Below are positions 47,375-57,346 of a DNA stretch of 64,000 nt, one piece after another (within the stretch, counting starts at the first letter, position 1; each line of letters opens with the position of its first letter). Made by a program: the position numbers and the translations under genes. This DNA is from Flavobacterium sp. UMI-01 (GTDB lineage: Bacteria > Bacteroidota > Bacteroidia > Flavobacteriales > Flavobacteriaceae): the NCBI RefSeq assembly GCF_019656315.1, contig NZ_BPLU01000067.1:234850-298849 (forward strand), in the 5' to 3' direction. The notes below the pieces were generated by a model. The model was not told the DNA's origin, did no database searches, and saw only the letters and a list, made by a program, of their open reading frames with translations.

Positions 47375-47859
47375 TCCTATTTATTTAAAGACTATAAATT
47401 ACACTATCAAAACTTATTGGTATGCTGAGCGTACTTTACTTTCTAATTTTTATTTTCTACAATTGAAAGAACTTTACAATTTACGTATAATCTCATTATT
47501 TTGATGTCCTCACAAGCAAAAGGTTTAAAGATTAAAGGAGCTATCATGTATAAGAAGCCCAACTTTTAAAAACCCAAACAAGTGCTATTCAATCTTACTG
47601 TTATAAAGTAAATAACAAATCAGGAGTCTCTAAAATTAGTTCGACCAATAACAACTATAAAAAGGTGTTCGTCAAAAAAAAGCGTTTTTATATAAGAATT
47701 ACGTGCTTAAACACCCGCTTTGTCGTCAAAGTAGATTCAAAAACCAATAAAAAGCCGATTAGGATTTGGCACACTGAGTTTGGGCTAAGTGGATGTGAGC
47801 CGCTATCAGCTTGACCAAATCTCTAAAGCGAAGGAAATAAAAAGGTTAGAATTAAAAAA
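47375..47859. promoter_or_regulatory. 485-bp non-coding gap splitting the glycan locus
   Basis: It is the only gap over 100 bp between 17110 and 59601, so a promoter for the downstream operon is expected here. I found no exact TAnnTTTG box on the - strand. An open + strand stretch of about 85 codons (about 47550-47810) has no ATG and no recognisable product. No terminator hairpin with a T run is evident. Confidence 0.5.
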
Positions 47860-49044
47860 TCAGTCCTCATAAGTCAGATAAGCCGAAACCAACCAATGAT
47901 TGGATTTGTCTTTTCCAGCGGGAGTAGCAGGAATTACAATTTTAAGCGTTTGTTTTCCTGATTTTAAATTTCCTAAGTCCACAACAAAAGGTTCGACTTT
48001 GGAGCCTGGACACCAATTGGATCTTGATAAATCCGATGAAGCCAAGCGTTCTTCAATTTCTTTGACTTTATAAGTCCTAGTTTCGCGATCCATATAAGCG
48101 GTAGAATCTTTTCGCAACCAAACTCCAGAAGTAGGGTTGAATCTTCTAAACGAAGCACAATCGTCACGCCACGGAATGGTATCTAACACTAATTTATTAT
48201 TGATGTAAATGCTGTTTTTTATTTTGATAAATTCATCACCACCACTGTGACCGCCATGTCCTGTTGTGATGTAATGCAATTTTACATTTTTGATGTTCTT
48301 TTTCAGTTCAAAAGTATAATCTAAAGGACCGTGTGCAAAAAAATCAGGCAATCCTTGTCCTTTTACGTAGCTAATGGTATTTGCCAAAGGCATTACTTTG
48401 GTGGTTTTTCGTGGTCTGTTTGAATAAATCAAACGCAAATCTATTTTGTATCCTTCCTTGACCCAAGTATCAATCCAAACGCCGATGTAAAAACTACCAC
48501 TCACAATAGTTTCCAAATCTGAAATATCTTGAGTCCAGACCACTTCGTTTTCCCATTTTGGGATGTACACTGGTTTTCGGTGTTTTCCCTCTTCATTACT
48601 AAAATAGCCAACACCAAAAGGAGTCATGAAGCGCAATAATTCTACCACTGGTTTGTAATTCTCTGTAGGCAAAACACCTCCATGTTTTTCGCTCATAAAA
48701 GAAGCTTTAGGGAACATTTTATCACCTTTGGAAACATCCAATATCGAAATTTGCTTCGGGTCGGTTACTACAAAGCAAGAACCTGATTTGTCCCAACGAT
48801 CACCGTTAGATTGCAATGATAGTTTTATGGTAACATCGGTTCCTTTTGGGAAATTTGGAACAGTTACTTTTTTATAGACCAATCTTCCCCCTTGAAGTCT
48901 GGTCACTTCAGCATCTTGATGGGGTTCTGCTGCTCCGAAATTAATAATCTGATTTTTAAAAATAATCTTTTCAAAAGGAGCCTGAGCCATCAATTTTTGA
49001 AAAGAAATACAAAGTATCAATAAGAAGATTAATTTAGTTTTCAT
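47860..49044 (-). CDS. PNGase F-like peptide-N-glycanase
   Basis: The 394-residue secreted protein (signal peptide ends KLMAQ) matches PNGase F in both beta-sandwich halves. Asp85 in GDRWDKSGSC aligns with the catalytic Asp60 of PNGase F (DEWDRYANV); Asp192 in VWIDTWVKEG takes the place of Glu118 (TETWLAKG); Glu271 in GGDEFIKIKN aligns with Glu206. A WCPG motif (344-347) matches GWCPG of PNGase F. It would release intact N-glycans from glycoproteins or glycopeptides by hydrolysing the GlcNAc-Asn amide. It is about 80 residues longer than mature PNGase F, mainly in the middle. It is the last gene of operon 2 and overlaps the GH92 gene by 4 bp. Confidence 0.85.
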   Translation of the reverse strand: MKTKLIFLLILCISFQKLMAQAPFEKIIFKNQIINFGAAEPHQDAEVTRLQGGRLVYKKVTVPNFPKGTDVTIKLSLQSNGDRWDKSGSCFVVTDPKQISILDVSKGDKMFPKASFMSEKHGGVLPTENYKPVVELLRFMTPFGVGYFSNEEGKHRKPVYIPKWENEVVWTQDISDLETIVSGSFYIGVWIDTWVKEGYKIDLRLIYSNRPRKTTKVMPLANTISYVKGQGLPDFFAHGPLDYTFELKKNIKNVKLHYITTGHGGHSGGDEFIKIKNSIYINNKLVLDTIPWRDDCASFRRFNPTSGVWLRKDSTAYMDRETRTYKVKEIEERLASSDLSRSNWCPGSKVEPFVVDLGNLKSGKQTLKIVIPATPAGKDKSNHWLVSAYLTYED

Positions 49045-51266
49045 TTTAGATTGATTTTTAATTTAGAACCTTTTACCAAATCGGAATGATTGATAAAATA
49101 ATTGTTGTGTCTATTATTATCTAGCAAAATACTGCTTATAACGCCGTCTTTTGGACCTGCTTTTTCAATAACCAACTCTTTCCCTTTGTAATAATTGGAA
49201 TCCAAAGCAATCGTTATTTTATCAAATACAGGAGTGGTAATGGTATAGATAGGTTCGCCAGGCGAGACGGGATAAATTCCCATCATGCTATAGATTAACC
49301 AAGCCGACATGGTTCCTGTATCATCATTTCCGGGAAGACCAGCGGGTTTGTTTTGAAAATATTGACTAATTAATTTATGTACCATTTTTTGAGCGCGCCA
49401 TTCCTCACCTTTTACATAGTTAAACAAAAAAGGATAGGCAATATCGGGTTCGTTGGCCATGTCAAATTGATTGGTGTCAAATACTTTTTGTAATTGGTTG
49501 CTAAATGGCTTAGATCCCCCCATGAGTTTCATTAAACCCTTAATGTCGTGTGAAACCATAAAAGCATATTGCCAAGCATTGCCTTCGATAAAACCAATGT
49601 TTTTGGTAAAATTGGCTCCCGCCAAAGGATCAAAAGGTTCATAAAAACTGCCGTCTTCATTTCGTGGACGCAAGAGTTTTAATTTTTTATCAAATAAGGC
49701 TCGGTACGAAAGAGAACGTTTCGAAAACCGATTGTAATCTTCTTTTTTCCCTAAGGCTTTTGCCAATAAAGCTATTGAAAAATCGGTAGCATTGTACTCT
49801 TGAGTGGTAGAAACCGAACCTTCTTGTTCTGTGGTTAAATACCCTTTTTCGATATAGTTTTTTATACCAGGTCGTAGCGGATTATTTTCGAGCGCATCGG
49901 CACTTTTTAGCATCGCTTGGAATGCTTTTTCAATATCAAAGTCTTGAATGCCTTTTAAATAAGTATCTGTCAAAACAATTCCGGCAGGGTCGCCTACCAT
50001 GGTGGTGGTTTCGGTAGCATTCAGTTCCCATTTTGGCAACCAGCCACTTTCATCGTAAATATCCAACATACTTTTAACCATATCCGACTGCTGTTTGGGA
50101 TAGACCAATGACATCAAGGCATGCAGGTTTCTATAAGTATCCCAAAAAGAGAACACGGTAAAACGAGTGTCTGCTGTTTTTAATGTTTCTCTAGTGGCCA
50201 TTTTGGGGTATTCGCCATTAAAATCATTGAGAATATTAGGATGAATCAAGCTATGATACAAGGCCGTGTAGAAAATGGTTTTATCATCTTGGGTACCACC
50301 TTCCACCTTAATTTTTGATAAATTTTCATTCCAAGAAGTTTCTGTTTGTTTGTAAATATCTTCAAAAGTCAACCCTTGTGTTTCTTTTTCCAAGTTCTCT
50401 CTGGCATTTTCGATACTGACATAAGAAACTCCCACTTTGACCTCAACTTCTGTAGGTTTGTCAAAATTATAGCTAAAATAACTCCCTATACTATCGCCAA
50501 TAACTTCTTTGCGATAGCCTTCCATTAATCGAATTTTTCCGTTGTAAGGCATCCATTTTGCTTCTTCACCCTTGTATTTTGCTGGCTTTTTCCAAACACC
50601 ATAAGAGGCTGCTGGCTTACTAAATTTGGCCACAAAATAAACTGGATACGCTTCCTCTGGTTTGTAATAGCAAAAAGACCCCACGTTGCGTATCCCTTCG
50701 ATTTCGGTGGGAGACACTATTTTTATCGAAGCCCCTTCTTCATTGGTCAAACCAAGTCCCAGATTTAATAAGATGTTCGATTGTCCTTTAGGGAATGAAT
50801 ATCGAGAAACACCAGTTCGGGTTGAGGCTGTGGCTTCTACTTTTATGTTGTATTTTTTTAAAACAGTACTATAATAGCCTGCTTTTGCACTTTCGTTAGC
50901 GTATTCACTACCATATTTTAAATGATTGGTTTCTAAGTTCCCTGTTGTAGGCATTAGCAAAATAACCCCCAAATCAGGACAGCCCACACCGCTTAAATTC
51001 ACATGGGAGAAACCTGTTAAAAAGGTGTTTTCATTAACATAAGGATTGGACAACCACCGACTGTCTTTTTCTAACGAATTTTGTTTTCCTGCCACATTAA
51101 AAGGTGAAACACTCACCATACCTCTGGGTGCTATCGCACCGGGATGAGTAGCGCCATAATTTGAAGTTCCAATAAAAGGATTTACATACGCAGCATACTC
51201 TTGAGACGCTACGTATGTAAAACTGGAACCAACCAAAATTAAAAACAAAATTACTTTTCTATACAT
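49041..51266 (-). CDS. GH92 alpha-mannosidase (copy 3, divergent motif set)
   Basis: The 741-residue product has a normal signal peptide (ends YVASQ), unlike the lipoprotein copies. The motif set is again different: VNPFIGTSNYGATHPGAIAP, MANEPDIAYPFLFN instead of HGNEPSHH, and LPGNDDTGTMSAW instead of CGNEDCGQMSAW. The family fold and a Glu/Asp pair at the catalytic places are kept. I expect a linkage distinct from the other copies, perhaps alpha-1,3 or alpha-1,6, but that is not testable by reading. It overlaps the PNGase F gene by 4 bp and follows AGA, so release and trimming are co-expressed. Confidence 0.92.
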   Translation of the reverse strand: MYRKVILFLILVGSSFTYVASQEYAAYVNPFIGTSNYGATHPGAIAPRGMVSVSPFNVAGKQNSLEKDSRWLSNPYVNENTFLTGFSHVNLSGVGCPDLGVILLMPTTGNLETNHLKYGSEYANESAKAGYYSTVLKKYNIKVEATASTRTGVSRYSFPKGQSNILLNLGLGLTNEEGASIKIVSPTEIEGIRNVGSFCYYKPEEAYPVYFVAKFSKPAASYGVWKKPAKYKGEEAKWMPYNGKIRLMEGYRKEVIGDSIGSYFSYNFDKPTEVEVKVGVSYVSIENARENLEKETQGLTFEDIYKQTETSWNENLSKIKVEGGTQDDKTIFYTALYHSLIHPNILNDFNGEYPKMATRETLKTADTRFTVFSFWDTYRNLHALMSLVYPKQQSDMVKSMLDIYDESGWLPKWELNATETTTMVGDPAGIVLTDTYLKGIQDFDIEKAFQAMLKSADALENNPLRPGIKNYIEKGYLTTEQEGSVSTTQEYNATDFSIALLAKALGKKEDYNRFSKRSLSYRALFDKKLKLLRPRNEDGSFYEPFDPLAGANFTKNIGFIEGNAWQYAFMVSHDIKGLMKLMGGSKPFSNQLQKVFDTNQFDMANEPDIAYPFLFNYVKGEEWRAQKMVHKLISQYFQNKPAGLPGNDDTGTMSAWLIYSMMGIYPVSPGEPIYTITTPVFDKITIALDSNYYKGKELVIEKAGPKDGVISSILLDNNRHNNYFINHSDLVKGSKLKINLK

Positions 51267-51269
51267 TTA

Positions 51270-52280
51270 CTATTCTTTTTTAGTCATTTTTGATGTTGCA
51301 GGTTCCATTCGGTTGCCTTTATCATCGTAAATAGCGTAATTAAAACCTGGTCGCAAACTGTAGCCTGCGTATTCTCCTTTCTTATTTACAGCGATAAAAC
51401 CTACCTGTAAATACTCCATATCGCTATGGTTTTTATGTTTGTCATAGATGCGTTCTACGATTTCTTTACAAGCCTCGTATGGCGATTTTCCTTGTCGCAT
51501 CAGTTCGACTACCATCGCACTTCCAGCGGTTCTTATTACCGCTTCGCATAGACCTGTTGCTGCGGCAGCACCCACTTCGTTGTCCAAGAATAATCCAGCA
51601 CCAATTATAGGCGAATCCCCCACACGTCCGTGCATTTTCCAAGCTGCTCCACTGGTGGTACAACCGCCTGATAAATTACCCTCTTCATCCAGCATCAACA
51701 TACTGATAGTATCGTGATTTTCTATGTTAATGACGGGTTTGTATTTAGAGTTTTCCAACCATTTTTTCCAAGCTGTTTTGGCTTTTTCAGTCAATAAATT
51801 TTCAACTTTAAAACCTTCTGAGAGGGCAAATTGCAAAGCGCCTTCACCTGTAAGCATCACATGGGGTGTTTTTTGCATCACCTTTTGGGCCACAGCAATA
51901 GGATGTTTGATGCCTTGTAAAAAAGATACAGCACCACAATCACTGTTTTTATCCATAATACAGGCATCAAGTGTAACCTTTCCTTCGCGGTCGGGAAAAC
52001 CACCATAGCCCACACTTTGTACATTGGGGTCGGCTTCTGAAACACCAACTCCAGCCACTATCGCATCTAGGGGATTTGCGCCGTTTTTGAGTTGCTTCCA
52101 AGCTTCTTCGTTAGCAGCTAAACCATGTTTCCAAGTCGAAATTACTATCGGCTTCTTTACTGCCTTAACTGCTGTATGTTTTTGCTGTTGTAGTTCTGTT
52201 GCAGATAAAGCGCTCCATACCGAACCAACACCTAGTGTACCTATAGCAGTATTTTTTATAAATTTTCTTCTACTGGACAT
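51270..52280 (-). CDS. Glycosylasparaginase (N4-(beta-GlcNAc)-L-asparaginase)
   Basis: The 336-residue product is an N-terminal-nucleophile amidase. The leader SRRKFIKNTAIGTLGVG is of the twin-arginine type. The chain should self-cleave before Thr191 in NHDTISML. The second half starts with the conserved substrate motif HGRVGDSPIIGAG, then GAAAATGLCEAVIRT. The order and spacing fit Elizabethkingia glycosylasparaginase and human AGA. It cleaves GlcNAc-Asn to release the sugar from Asn, and so finishes glycopeptides that PNGase F or proteases have left. It sits between a GH92 and a GHL10 gene. Confidence 0.93.
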   Translation of the reverse strand: MSSRRKFIKNTAIGTLGVGSVWSALSATELQQQKHTAVKAVKKPIVISTWKHGLAANEEAWKQLKNGANPLDAIVAGVGVSEADPNVQSVGYGGFPDREGKVTLDACIMDKNSDCGAVSFLQGIKHPIAVAQKVMQKTPHVMLTGEGALQFALSEGFKVENLLTEKAKTAWKKWLENSKYKPVINIENHDTISMLMLDEEGNLSGGCTTSGAAWKMHGRVGDSPIIGAGLFLDNEVGAAAATGLCEAVIRTAGSAMVVELMRQGKSPYEACKEIVERIYDKHKNHSDMEYLQVGFIAVNKKGEYAGYSLRPGFNYAIYDDKGNRMEPATSKMTKKE

Positions 52281-52298
52281 GATTTCTGCTTTTAAAAA

Positions 52299-53405
52299 TT
52301 ACTTTTTCGAAGCTTTGATAATTTCAAATTGCTCTTCGGTCATGCCATAGTCATCAAAGAAAGCGACTCCTTTGGCACCATTGTCTTTGGCTAATTGAAT
52401 GGCTTGTTTTAAATCGGCATTACTCAATTTTGGTGTAAATAATCCTGTGTGTAATTCTGTTTTTTTACCTTCTAAATCAGATATACCTTGCTTGGTTGCA
52501 TAGCCTATCCAGTCTAATTCTTCGTTATAAAAATTGTAATAAATCATCGGCAAGACCATATCGATATTCCATTTGTCCCAACGCTGACGTACCATGTGAT
52601 CGGCCATTTCTGGATAAGGAAACACGGCCGCACTTAATTTTTTATTGTGTTTGTGTACAATGGTATAAGCTTCATCGACCAATGATTTGATTTCGTTCAA
52701 ACGGAAATTCTTCCATTCGATATCAATGGCTGGATTAGTCATTTTTCGAGGGTCTTTGTGATGTAGTTTTATAAATTTGTTTACACTAGCATCCGAATAA
52801 TCAAAGTCGTAATCTGGCAATTCCTCTTCTTGTTTTAAATTGTATTTGGGCAATAAGCCAATTGGCAAATACACATCTGGATAACGGATGTAATCTAAAT
52901 GTACGCTGGTTACGCCATCTACTTTAGCCAATCCTTCAACTAAACTTAAAATGTGTTTTCTGGCCTCAGGATGACTGGGAGACAACCATTGGTAATAGCC
53001 CACATAAGGTCTTTCTTCTTTCTTAAAACATGATTTTCCACTGCGGCTTACCATATACCAATCAGGGTGTTGCATCGCAACCGAATCCCCAGGTCTGTTA
53101 GTGGTAAACATCCAAGCATGCACTTCTAGTCCTGCTTTTTTGGCAATTGGCGCCACTCTTTTCAATAATTTAGGATCAGCTCCTGTATTTACTAAAACCG
53201 CATCAATACCATACTTTTTTAATTTTTTGAAGTGCGCTTCAAATTCGGCATCTGTTTTTTTATTTCCTACTGTTATCCAATTCCAATATTTGAAATTTTC
53301 AGTTTTCGTTTCTTTTGAGGAAGCAACAGCACTGCTTCGTTTAGAAGTACTGTTACATGCCGCTAAACTGATTAAAAGACTAAAAAGGGCTATTCTAATT
53401 TTCAT
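52299..53405 (-). CDS. GHL10-type (family-10-like) glycosyl hydrolase, lipoprotein
   Basis: The 368-residue lipoprotein (LISLAACN, Cys17) has a TIM-barrel of the GHL10/DUF187-like type. Motifs are KKYGIDAVLVNTGAD, HAWMFTTNRPGD, WLSPSHPEARKHILSLVEGL, SVHLDYIRYPD and DMVLPMIYYNFY. The DYIRYPD motif is a hallmark of the family. Members are poorly characterised; some act on GlcNAc-containing glycans. Its fixed position next to AGA, PNGase F and GH130 makes a role in the N-glycan core attractive, but the substrate is unknown. Confidence 0.8.
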   Translation of the reverse strand: MKIRIALFSLLISLAACNSTSKRSSAVASSKETKTENFKYWNWITVGNKKTDAEFEAHFKKLKKYGIDAVLVNTGADPKLLKRVAPIAKKAGLEVHAWMFTTNRPGDSVAMQHPDWYMVSRSGKSCFKKEERPYVGYYQWLSPSHPEARKHILSLVEGLAKVDGVTSVHLDYIRYPDVYLPIGLLPKYNLKQEEELPDYDFDYSDASVNKFIKLHHKDPRKMTNPAIDIEWKNFRLNEIKSLVDEAYTIVHKHNKKLSAAVFPYPEMADHMVRQRWDKWNIDMVLPMIYYNFYNEELDWIGYATKQGISDLEGKKTELHTGLFTPKLSNADLKQAIQLAKDNGAKGVAFFDDYGMTEEQFEIIKASKK

Positions 53406-53414
53406 AGGTTTAGA

Positions 53415-54485
53415 TTATTGTGATATAAATTTTCCGTCTTCTTTGATAAGGAGTGTTTTATTAGTAAATGGACTTTTGAGGAACAAATTAAAACCGCTAC
53501 GGTGTATTTCTAACTTAGGTTCCAGCTGTTTTCCATCGACTGTTATGGGCGATTTTGTCAAACTTTCTATAGTGGCAAAATATTTTCCGTGTTTTTTAAA
53601 ATTTTCATTCTGAATGCGAAACAATTGGTACAATTCCCATTTTATTTTTTCATCTTGAGGAATTTTGAAAGTATTTTCAGTTGTAGGTGCTTCTGATGAA
53701 AAAAACACATAGCCCCACTTTTCAGGTTCGTGCATATTGACAACCCCCATCGGTGACCAAACCCAATTGTATTCGTGGAGAAGTTTGTTGTTGGCATCTC
53801 GTTTTCGTTCGTATTTACCGTTAGTAATCTGATGCTCCCAATTCACACGCGAAAAATTCACTCTCCAAAATTTGTCCGCAGGTACATTTTTTTGATAATA
53901 GCCTGTTTTATAAACCGACCATGGAATAGCCATTTCAAGAGTCCAACCTTCGTCAGTATCGGTTGGATTATTGATAGTTCCATTTACTTTGACTGCCGAT
54001 TGTAAATCAGTGATATTCCAATCATTCAAAACTGCATTTTCTACTCGATATGGTTTGGAAACAAATAAATCCCAAGCGGTATTTAAGGCATTAATTTCTA
54101 ATTCATAGTAATTGTGCGTATCACCATCTGGATCTATAAAGACTTCAAAATCGTTGTTGTGAAAAATAATGGTATCTCTCTTTGTCAGATTTGCCCAAAC
54201 GTGGGGTTCTTCCATTTTGGCCAAAATGTAATAGTACTTATCGTCCCACAACATTTTTACCTGCGTTTTATATTTGGGTTGTTTTTCACCTACAATATCT
54301 ATAAATGGTTCTGACCAATTCACTTTGTTCCAAGCTTCCTCTTGGTCATTGCCATCAATGCTTATTTTTTCAGTTGTTTTATAGGCTGTATAGGTTTTAG
54401 GTGTCAATTGTTTATTGCCTTGTGCACAAACCACTGAACTAACAGTTAGAAAAATCAACTTTAAATATTTACTCAATAAACGCAT
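53415..54485 (-). CDS. Secreted CBM9-like carbohydrate-binding protein
   Basis: I use the ATG at 54485 (356 residues), because it gives a clean signal peptide (LKLIFLTVSSVVCAQ). A more upstream ATG would overlap GH130 by 38 bp. The first 220 residues form a CBM9-like beta-sandwich (FIDIVGEKQPKYKTQVKMLW, DNDFEVFIDPDGDTHNYYE-like region at about 114-132, GWTLEMAIPW). The C-terminal 120 residues are less familiar. No catalytic motif is seen, so a glycan-binding or accessory role is likely. Confidence 0.75.
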   Translation of the reverse strand: MRLLSKYLKLIFLTVSSVVCAQGNKQLTPKTYTAYKTTEKISIDGNDQEEAWNKVNWSEPFIDIVGEKQPKYKTQVKMLWDDKYYYILAKMEEPHVWANLTKRDTIIFHNNDFEVFIDPDGDTHNYYELEINALNTAWDLFVSKPYRVENAVLNDWNITDLQSAVKVNGTINNPTDTDEGWTLEMAIPWSVYKTGYYQKNVPADKFWRVNFSRVNWEHQITNGKYERKRDANNKLLHEYNWVWSPMGVVNMHEPEKWGYVFFSSEAPTTENTFKIPQDEKIKWELYQLFRIQNENFKKHGKYFATIESLTKSPITVDGKQLEPKLEIHRSGFNLFLKSPFTNKTLLIKEDGKFISQ

Positions 54486-54495
54486 ATAATCAGGA

Positions 54496-55461
54496 TTACA
54501 AACTATTGTTTTTGGTAAAGTTAACCACTTCACTTAACTTACCAAAAGCTAGGGCTACAACTGTATCTGCAGCACCATAATATACTGCTAATTTATCTTC
54601 TTTAGTATCATGCAAAGCGGCACATGGAAACACTACATTGGGTACATCGCCTACTTGCTCATACAATTCGACGGGACCTAATAAATACGGTTGGGTTCGG
54701 TATTTTACTTTTTCAGGTTGGTTTTCATCTAAAATTGCTGCTCCCATTGCATAACGAAAACCGTTACAAGTAGTAATTACGCCATGGTACAACATTAGCC
54801 AACCTTCGTTTGTTAAAATCGGAATTGGTCCTGCTCCAACTTTCGTACATTGCCAGGCGCTATCTGGAAAATTAGTCGCTTTCATTACGCAACGATGTTC
54901 TCCCCAATATTTCATATCAGGACTATAACTGATGTAAATATCTCCAAAAGGAGTATGTCCGTTATCACTTGGACGGCTCAACATGGCGTATTTTCCGTTG
55001 ATTTTTTGAGGAAACAAAACGCCATTTCGATTAAAAGGCAAAAAGGCATTTTCACATTGAAAAAATTCTTTAAAATCAAAGGTATAACCAATTCCAATGG
55101 TTGGGCCATGATAACCATTGCACCAGGTAATCCAATAGCGGTCTTCAATAAAAACGACTCTCGGATCGTATTTATAATCCGATTCTATCATATCGGTATT
55201 ACCTGCTTGCATTTTTATAGGTTCGTGCTCGATATCCCAATGGATTCCATCTTTACTAAACCCTGCAAAAATATTCATCTGCACGGCTTTGTTATCGCAT
55301 CTAAAAACACCTGCAAAACCATCTCCAAAAGGCACTACTGCACTATTAAAAACACTATTGGATGTGGGTATTGCGTAGCGGTCAATTATAGGGTTTTCCG
55401 AATAGCGCCACATTACTTCTTTACAATTTTCTGGCTTTTCTTGCCACGGCATATTACTCAT
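54496..55461 (-). CDS. GH130 beta-1,4-mannosyl-GlcNAc phosphorylase
   Basis: The 321-residue protein lacks a signal peptide and must be cytosolic. The five-bladed propeller of GH130 is clear: [33 protein letters not shown], and Asp99 in KYDPRVV, which corresponds to Asp104 of the human-gut mannosyl-GlcNAc phosphorylase. GHVGAGPIP-type (KVGAGPIPI) and [17 protein letters not shown] motifs also fit subfamily 2. It would use phosphate to split Man-beta-1,4-GlcNAc into mannose-1-phosphate and GlcNAc, saving ATP. It lies 10 bp after the symporter, so import and phosphorolysis of the core disaccharide seem linked. Confidence 0.9.
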   Translation of the reverse strand: MSNMPWQEKPENCKEVMWRYSENPIIDRYAIPTSNSVFNSAVVPFGDGFAGVFRCDNKAVQMNIFAGFSKDGIHWDIEHEPIKMQAGNTDMIESDYKYDPRVVFIEDRYWITWCNGYHGPTIGIGYTFDFKEFFQCENAFLPFNRNGVLFPQKINGKYAMLSRPSDNGHTPFGDIYISYSPDMKYWGEHRCVMKATNFPDSAWQCTKVGAGPIPILTNEGWLMLYHGVITTCNGFRYAMGAAILDENQPEKVKYRTQPYLLGPVELYEQVGDVPNVVFPCAALHDTKEDKLAVYYGAADTVVALAFGKLSEVVNFTKNNSL

Positions 55462-55471
55462 ATTTTTTTTA

Positions 55472-57346
55472 CTAATGATTTTTTCTTACTTTATCTAACC
55501 AGGTGTATTTTAAAATCACTGAAGTGATAATAAATATGGCCAAAGCTGTCCATGTTTTTGAGTAATCGCGAATCATAAAATAGATTGGCAATAAAATCAT
55601 GCTTGATTGCCAAATAATACCAACTATACAATTCAACATATCGCTTGTAAAATCAGTGTTTTTTGTAAATTCAGCGTCTTCTTTTTTTAATTCACAATAC
55701 ACAGGATGCCAAAACCCCCACGGACGAACATTAGTATAAAACTTTTTTAAGGTTTCCATATTAGTTGGTGCTGTCAATAAGGTTCCTCCTAATGCCCCTA
55801 ACAAAGAAACACCAAATATCACAGGAAAAATATAAATTGGTGGTACTTGAGCCATTTCGTAAAGCATCGAACCTGTTTCAAAATGTTCCTTATTTTTATC
55901 CAATAAGAATTGAAGGGTAGCAATGGCTAAACCTGAAGTCATTCCCCAAAAATACCCCCAACCATTGAACCGCCACCAAATCCATTTTAGAAAGTTGGCT
56001 GCAATATATCCTCCGTATAAAGCACTCGTAATCCATACCGTAATGGCATTTATAGAATCTGCAAAAAACCCCATTACCACACCTAGTGCCACAACTATAA
56101 AGGAAGATAGGTGGCTTATTTTGATATAATGCTGGCTACTCTCCTCAGGTTTAAAGTATTTTTTATAAATATCGTTTACAATATATGCTGGACTCGAATT
56201 TACAAAGGCTGAAAAGGTGGACATAAATGCGGCTAACAAACCCGCCAATAACAATCCTTTTATACCTACAGGAACATAATTATTGATAACTTTGGGCAAG
56301 ATAATTTCCAAATCCCCTAGTGCTAAATTTGGTGAAACAGCCATTGAAGGAGCCAAATGCACCAACGCTAAAACCACCACTCCACTAATCAACAAATAAC
56401 GAGGGATAAATAGGATTAAATTAGTAAAACCACTCATATAGGCGGCTTCTTTTACCGATTTGGTAGATAGAATTCGTTGCATATCATAACTAGGTGTAGG
56501 TCCCGCTATACTTGCAAAAAAACCTTTAAAAAGAGACATCCCAATGAATGCACCAAACATTTTGTAGCCCTGTGTATCAATTAATTTGTTAAATGCTTCA
56601 TATTTTTCAGACCATGAACCTTCTAGTTTATTGTCTATGGAAATTAACTTCCATTCTGTCGAAATAATCGAATTAATTTGGACATCCGAAACGGTAATAT
56701 AAGCATAAACTGCAATTAAAATTCCTGCGATAACCATGATGATGTACTGCAAAACCTCAGTGGCTACTACTGAAAACATTCCTCCTTTGATAGTGTAAAT
56801 GGTCGTTAAAAAAATGATGAGTAATGCATACGTTTGATCAGAACTTAATAAAGTCGCATTATCCCAAAAAAGAGTTAAATCCCACGGGAGAATTATGGTT
56901 AGAAATTTGCCCACTCCTTCAAAAAAATAAGCAATAAAACCAATGGAAGCCACTACTGCAAAAATGGCTACTATTAAATGAGAAGCTCTTCCCGCCCTAT
57001 CATCACCAAAACGTGTCAAAATCCATTCGGAACCCGTCATGATATCCGATTTTCGTATCCATGCTGCTAAAAATATCATGATAAAAACTTGGTTCCAAAT
57101 GGGCCACATCCACATGAACATAAAACTTTTGGCTCCATACAAGAACAAAATCCCCACCATCCAGGCGGTACCTGAAACATCAAACATTCCAGACCCATTA
57201 CTTAATCCTAAATAATACCATTTAATAGATTTACCTCCTAAAAAATAGGAATCCAACCCTTTAGATGCTTTTTTGGCAACCCAAATCCCCACCCCAAGTG
57301 TCAAAAGAATATATATTACGATAATTAATGCGTCTATAAAATCCAT
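55472..57346 (-). CDS. Sodium:solute symporter (SSS) for sugar import
   Basis: The 624-residue protein has about 13-14 hydrophobic segments and the SSS pattern: [22 protein letters not shown] (residues about 38-59), [17 protein letters not shown], and [31 protein letters not shown] with the typical sodium-site serines. A long extra C-terminal region with a helix pair follows. It has an overlapping TAATG junction with GH92 copy 4 and precedes GH130. The likely cargo is a mono- or disaccharide such as Man-GlcNAc, mannose or GlcNAc; the family alone does not tell which. Confidence 0.9.
   Translation of the reverse strand: MDFIDALIIVIYILLTLGVGIWVAKKASKGLDSYFLGGKSIKWYYLGLSNGSGMFDVSGTAWMVGILFLYGAKSFMFMWMWPIWNQVFIMIFLAAWIRKSDIMTGSEWILTRFGDDRAGRASHLIVAIFAVVASIGFIAYFFEGVGKFLTIILPWDLTLFWDNATLLSSDQTYALLIIFLTTIYTIKGGMFSVVATEVLQYIIMVIAGILIAVYAYITVSDVQINSIISTEWKLISIDNKLEGSWSEKYEAFNKLIDTQGYKMFGAFIGMSLFKGFFASIAGPTPSYDMQRILSTKSVKEAAYMSGFTNLILFIPRYLLISGVVVLALVHLAPSMAVSPNLALGDLEIILPKVINNYVPVGIKGLLLAGLLAAFMSTFSAFVNSSPAYIVNDIYKKYFKPEESSQHYIKISHLSSFIVVALGVVMGFFADSINAITVWITSALYGGYIAANFLKWIWWRFNGWGYFWGMTSGLAIATLQFLLDKNKEHFETGSMLYEMAQVPPIYIFPVIFGVSLLGALGGTLLTAPTNMETLKKFYTNVRPWGFWHPVYCELKKEDAEFTKNTDFTSDMLNCIVGIIWQSSMILLPIYFMIRDYSKTWTALAIFIITSVILKYTWLDKVRKNH

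Noticed and set aside
47550..47810. Open + strand stretch of about 85 codons in the 485-bp gap
   Set aside because: It has no ATG, no recognisable motif and no neighbours on that strand; I could not tell a remnant from chance.
52486..54549. Larger overlapping start for the CBM9-like protein within GH130
   Set aside because: The upstream ATG would overlap GH130 by 38 bp and hide the signal peptide, while the ATG at 54485 gives a clean one.
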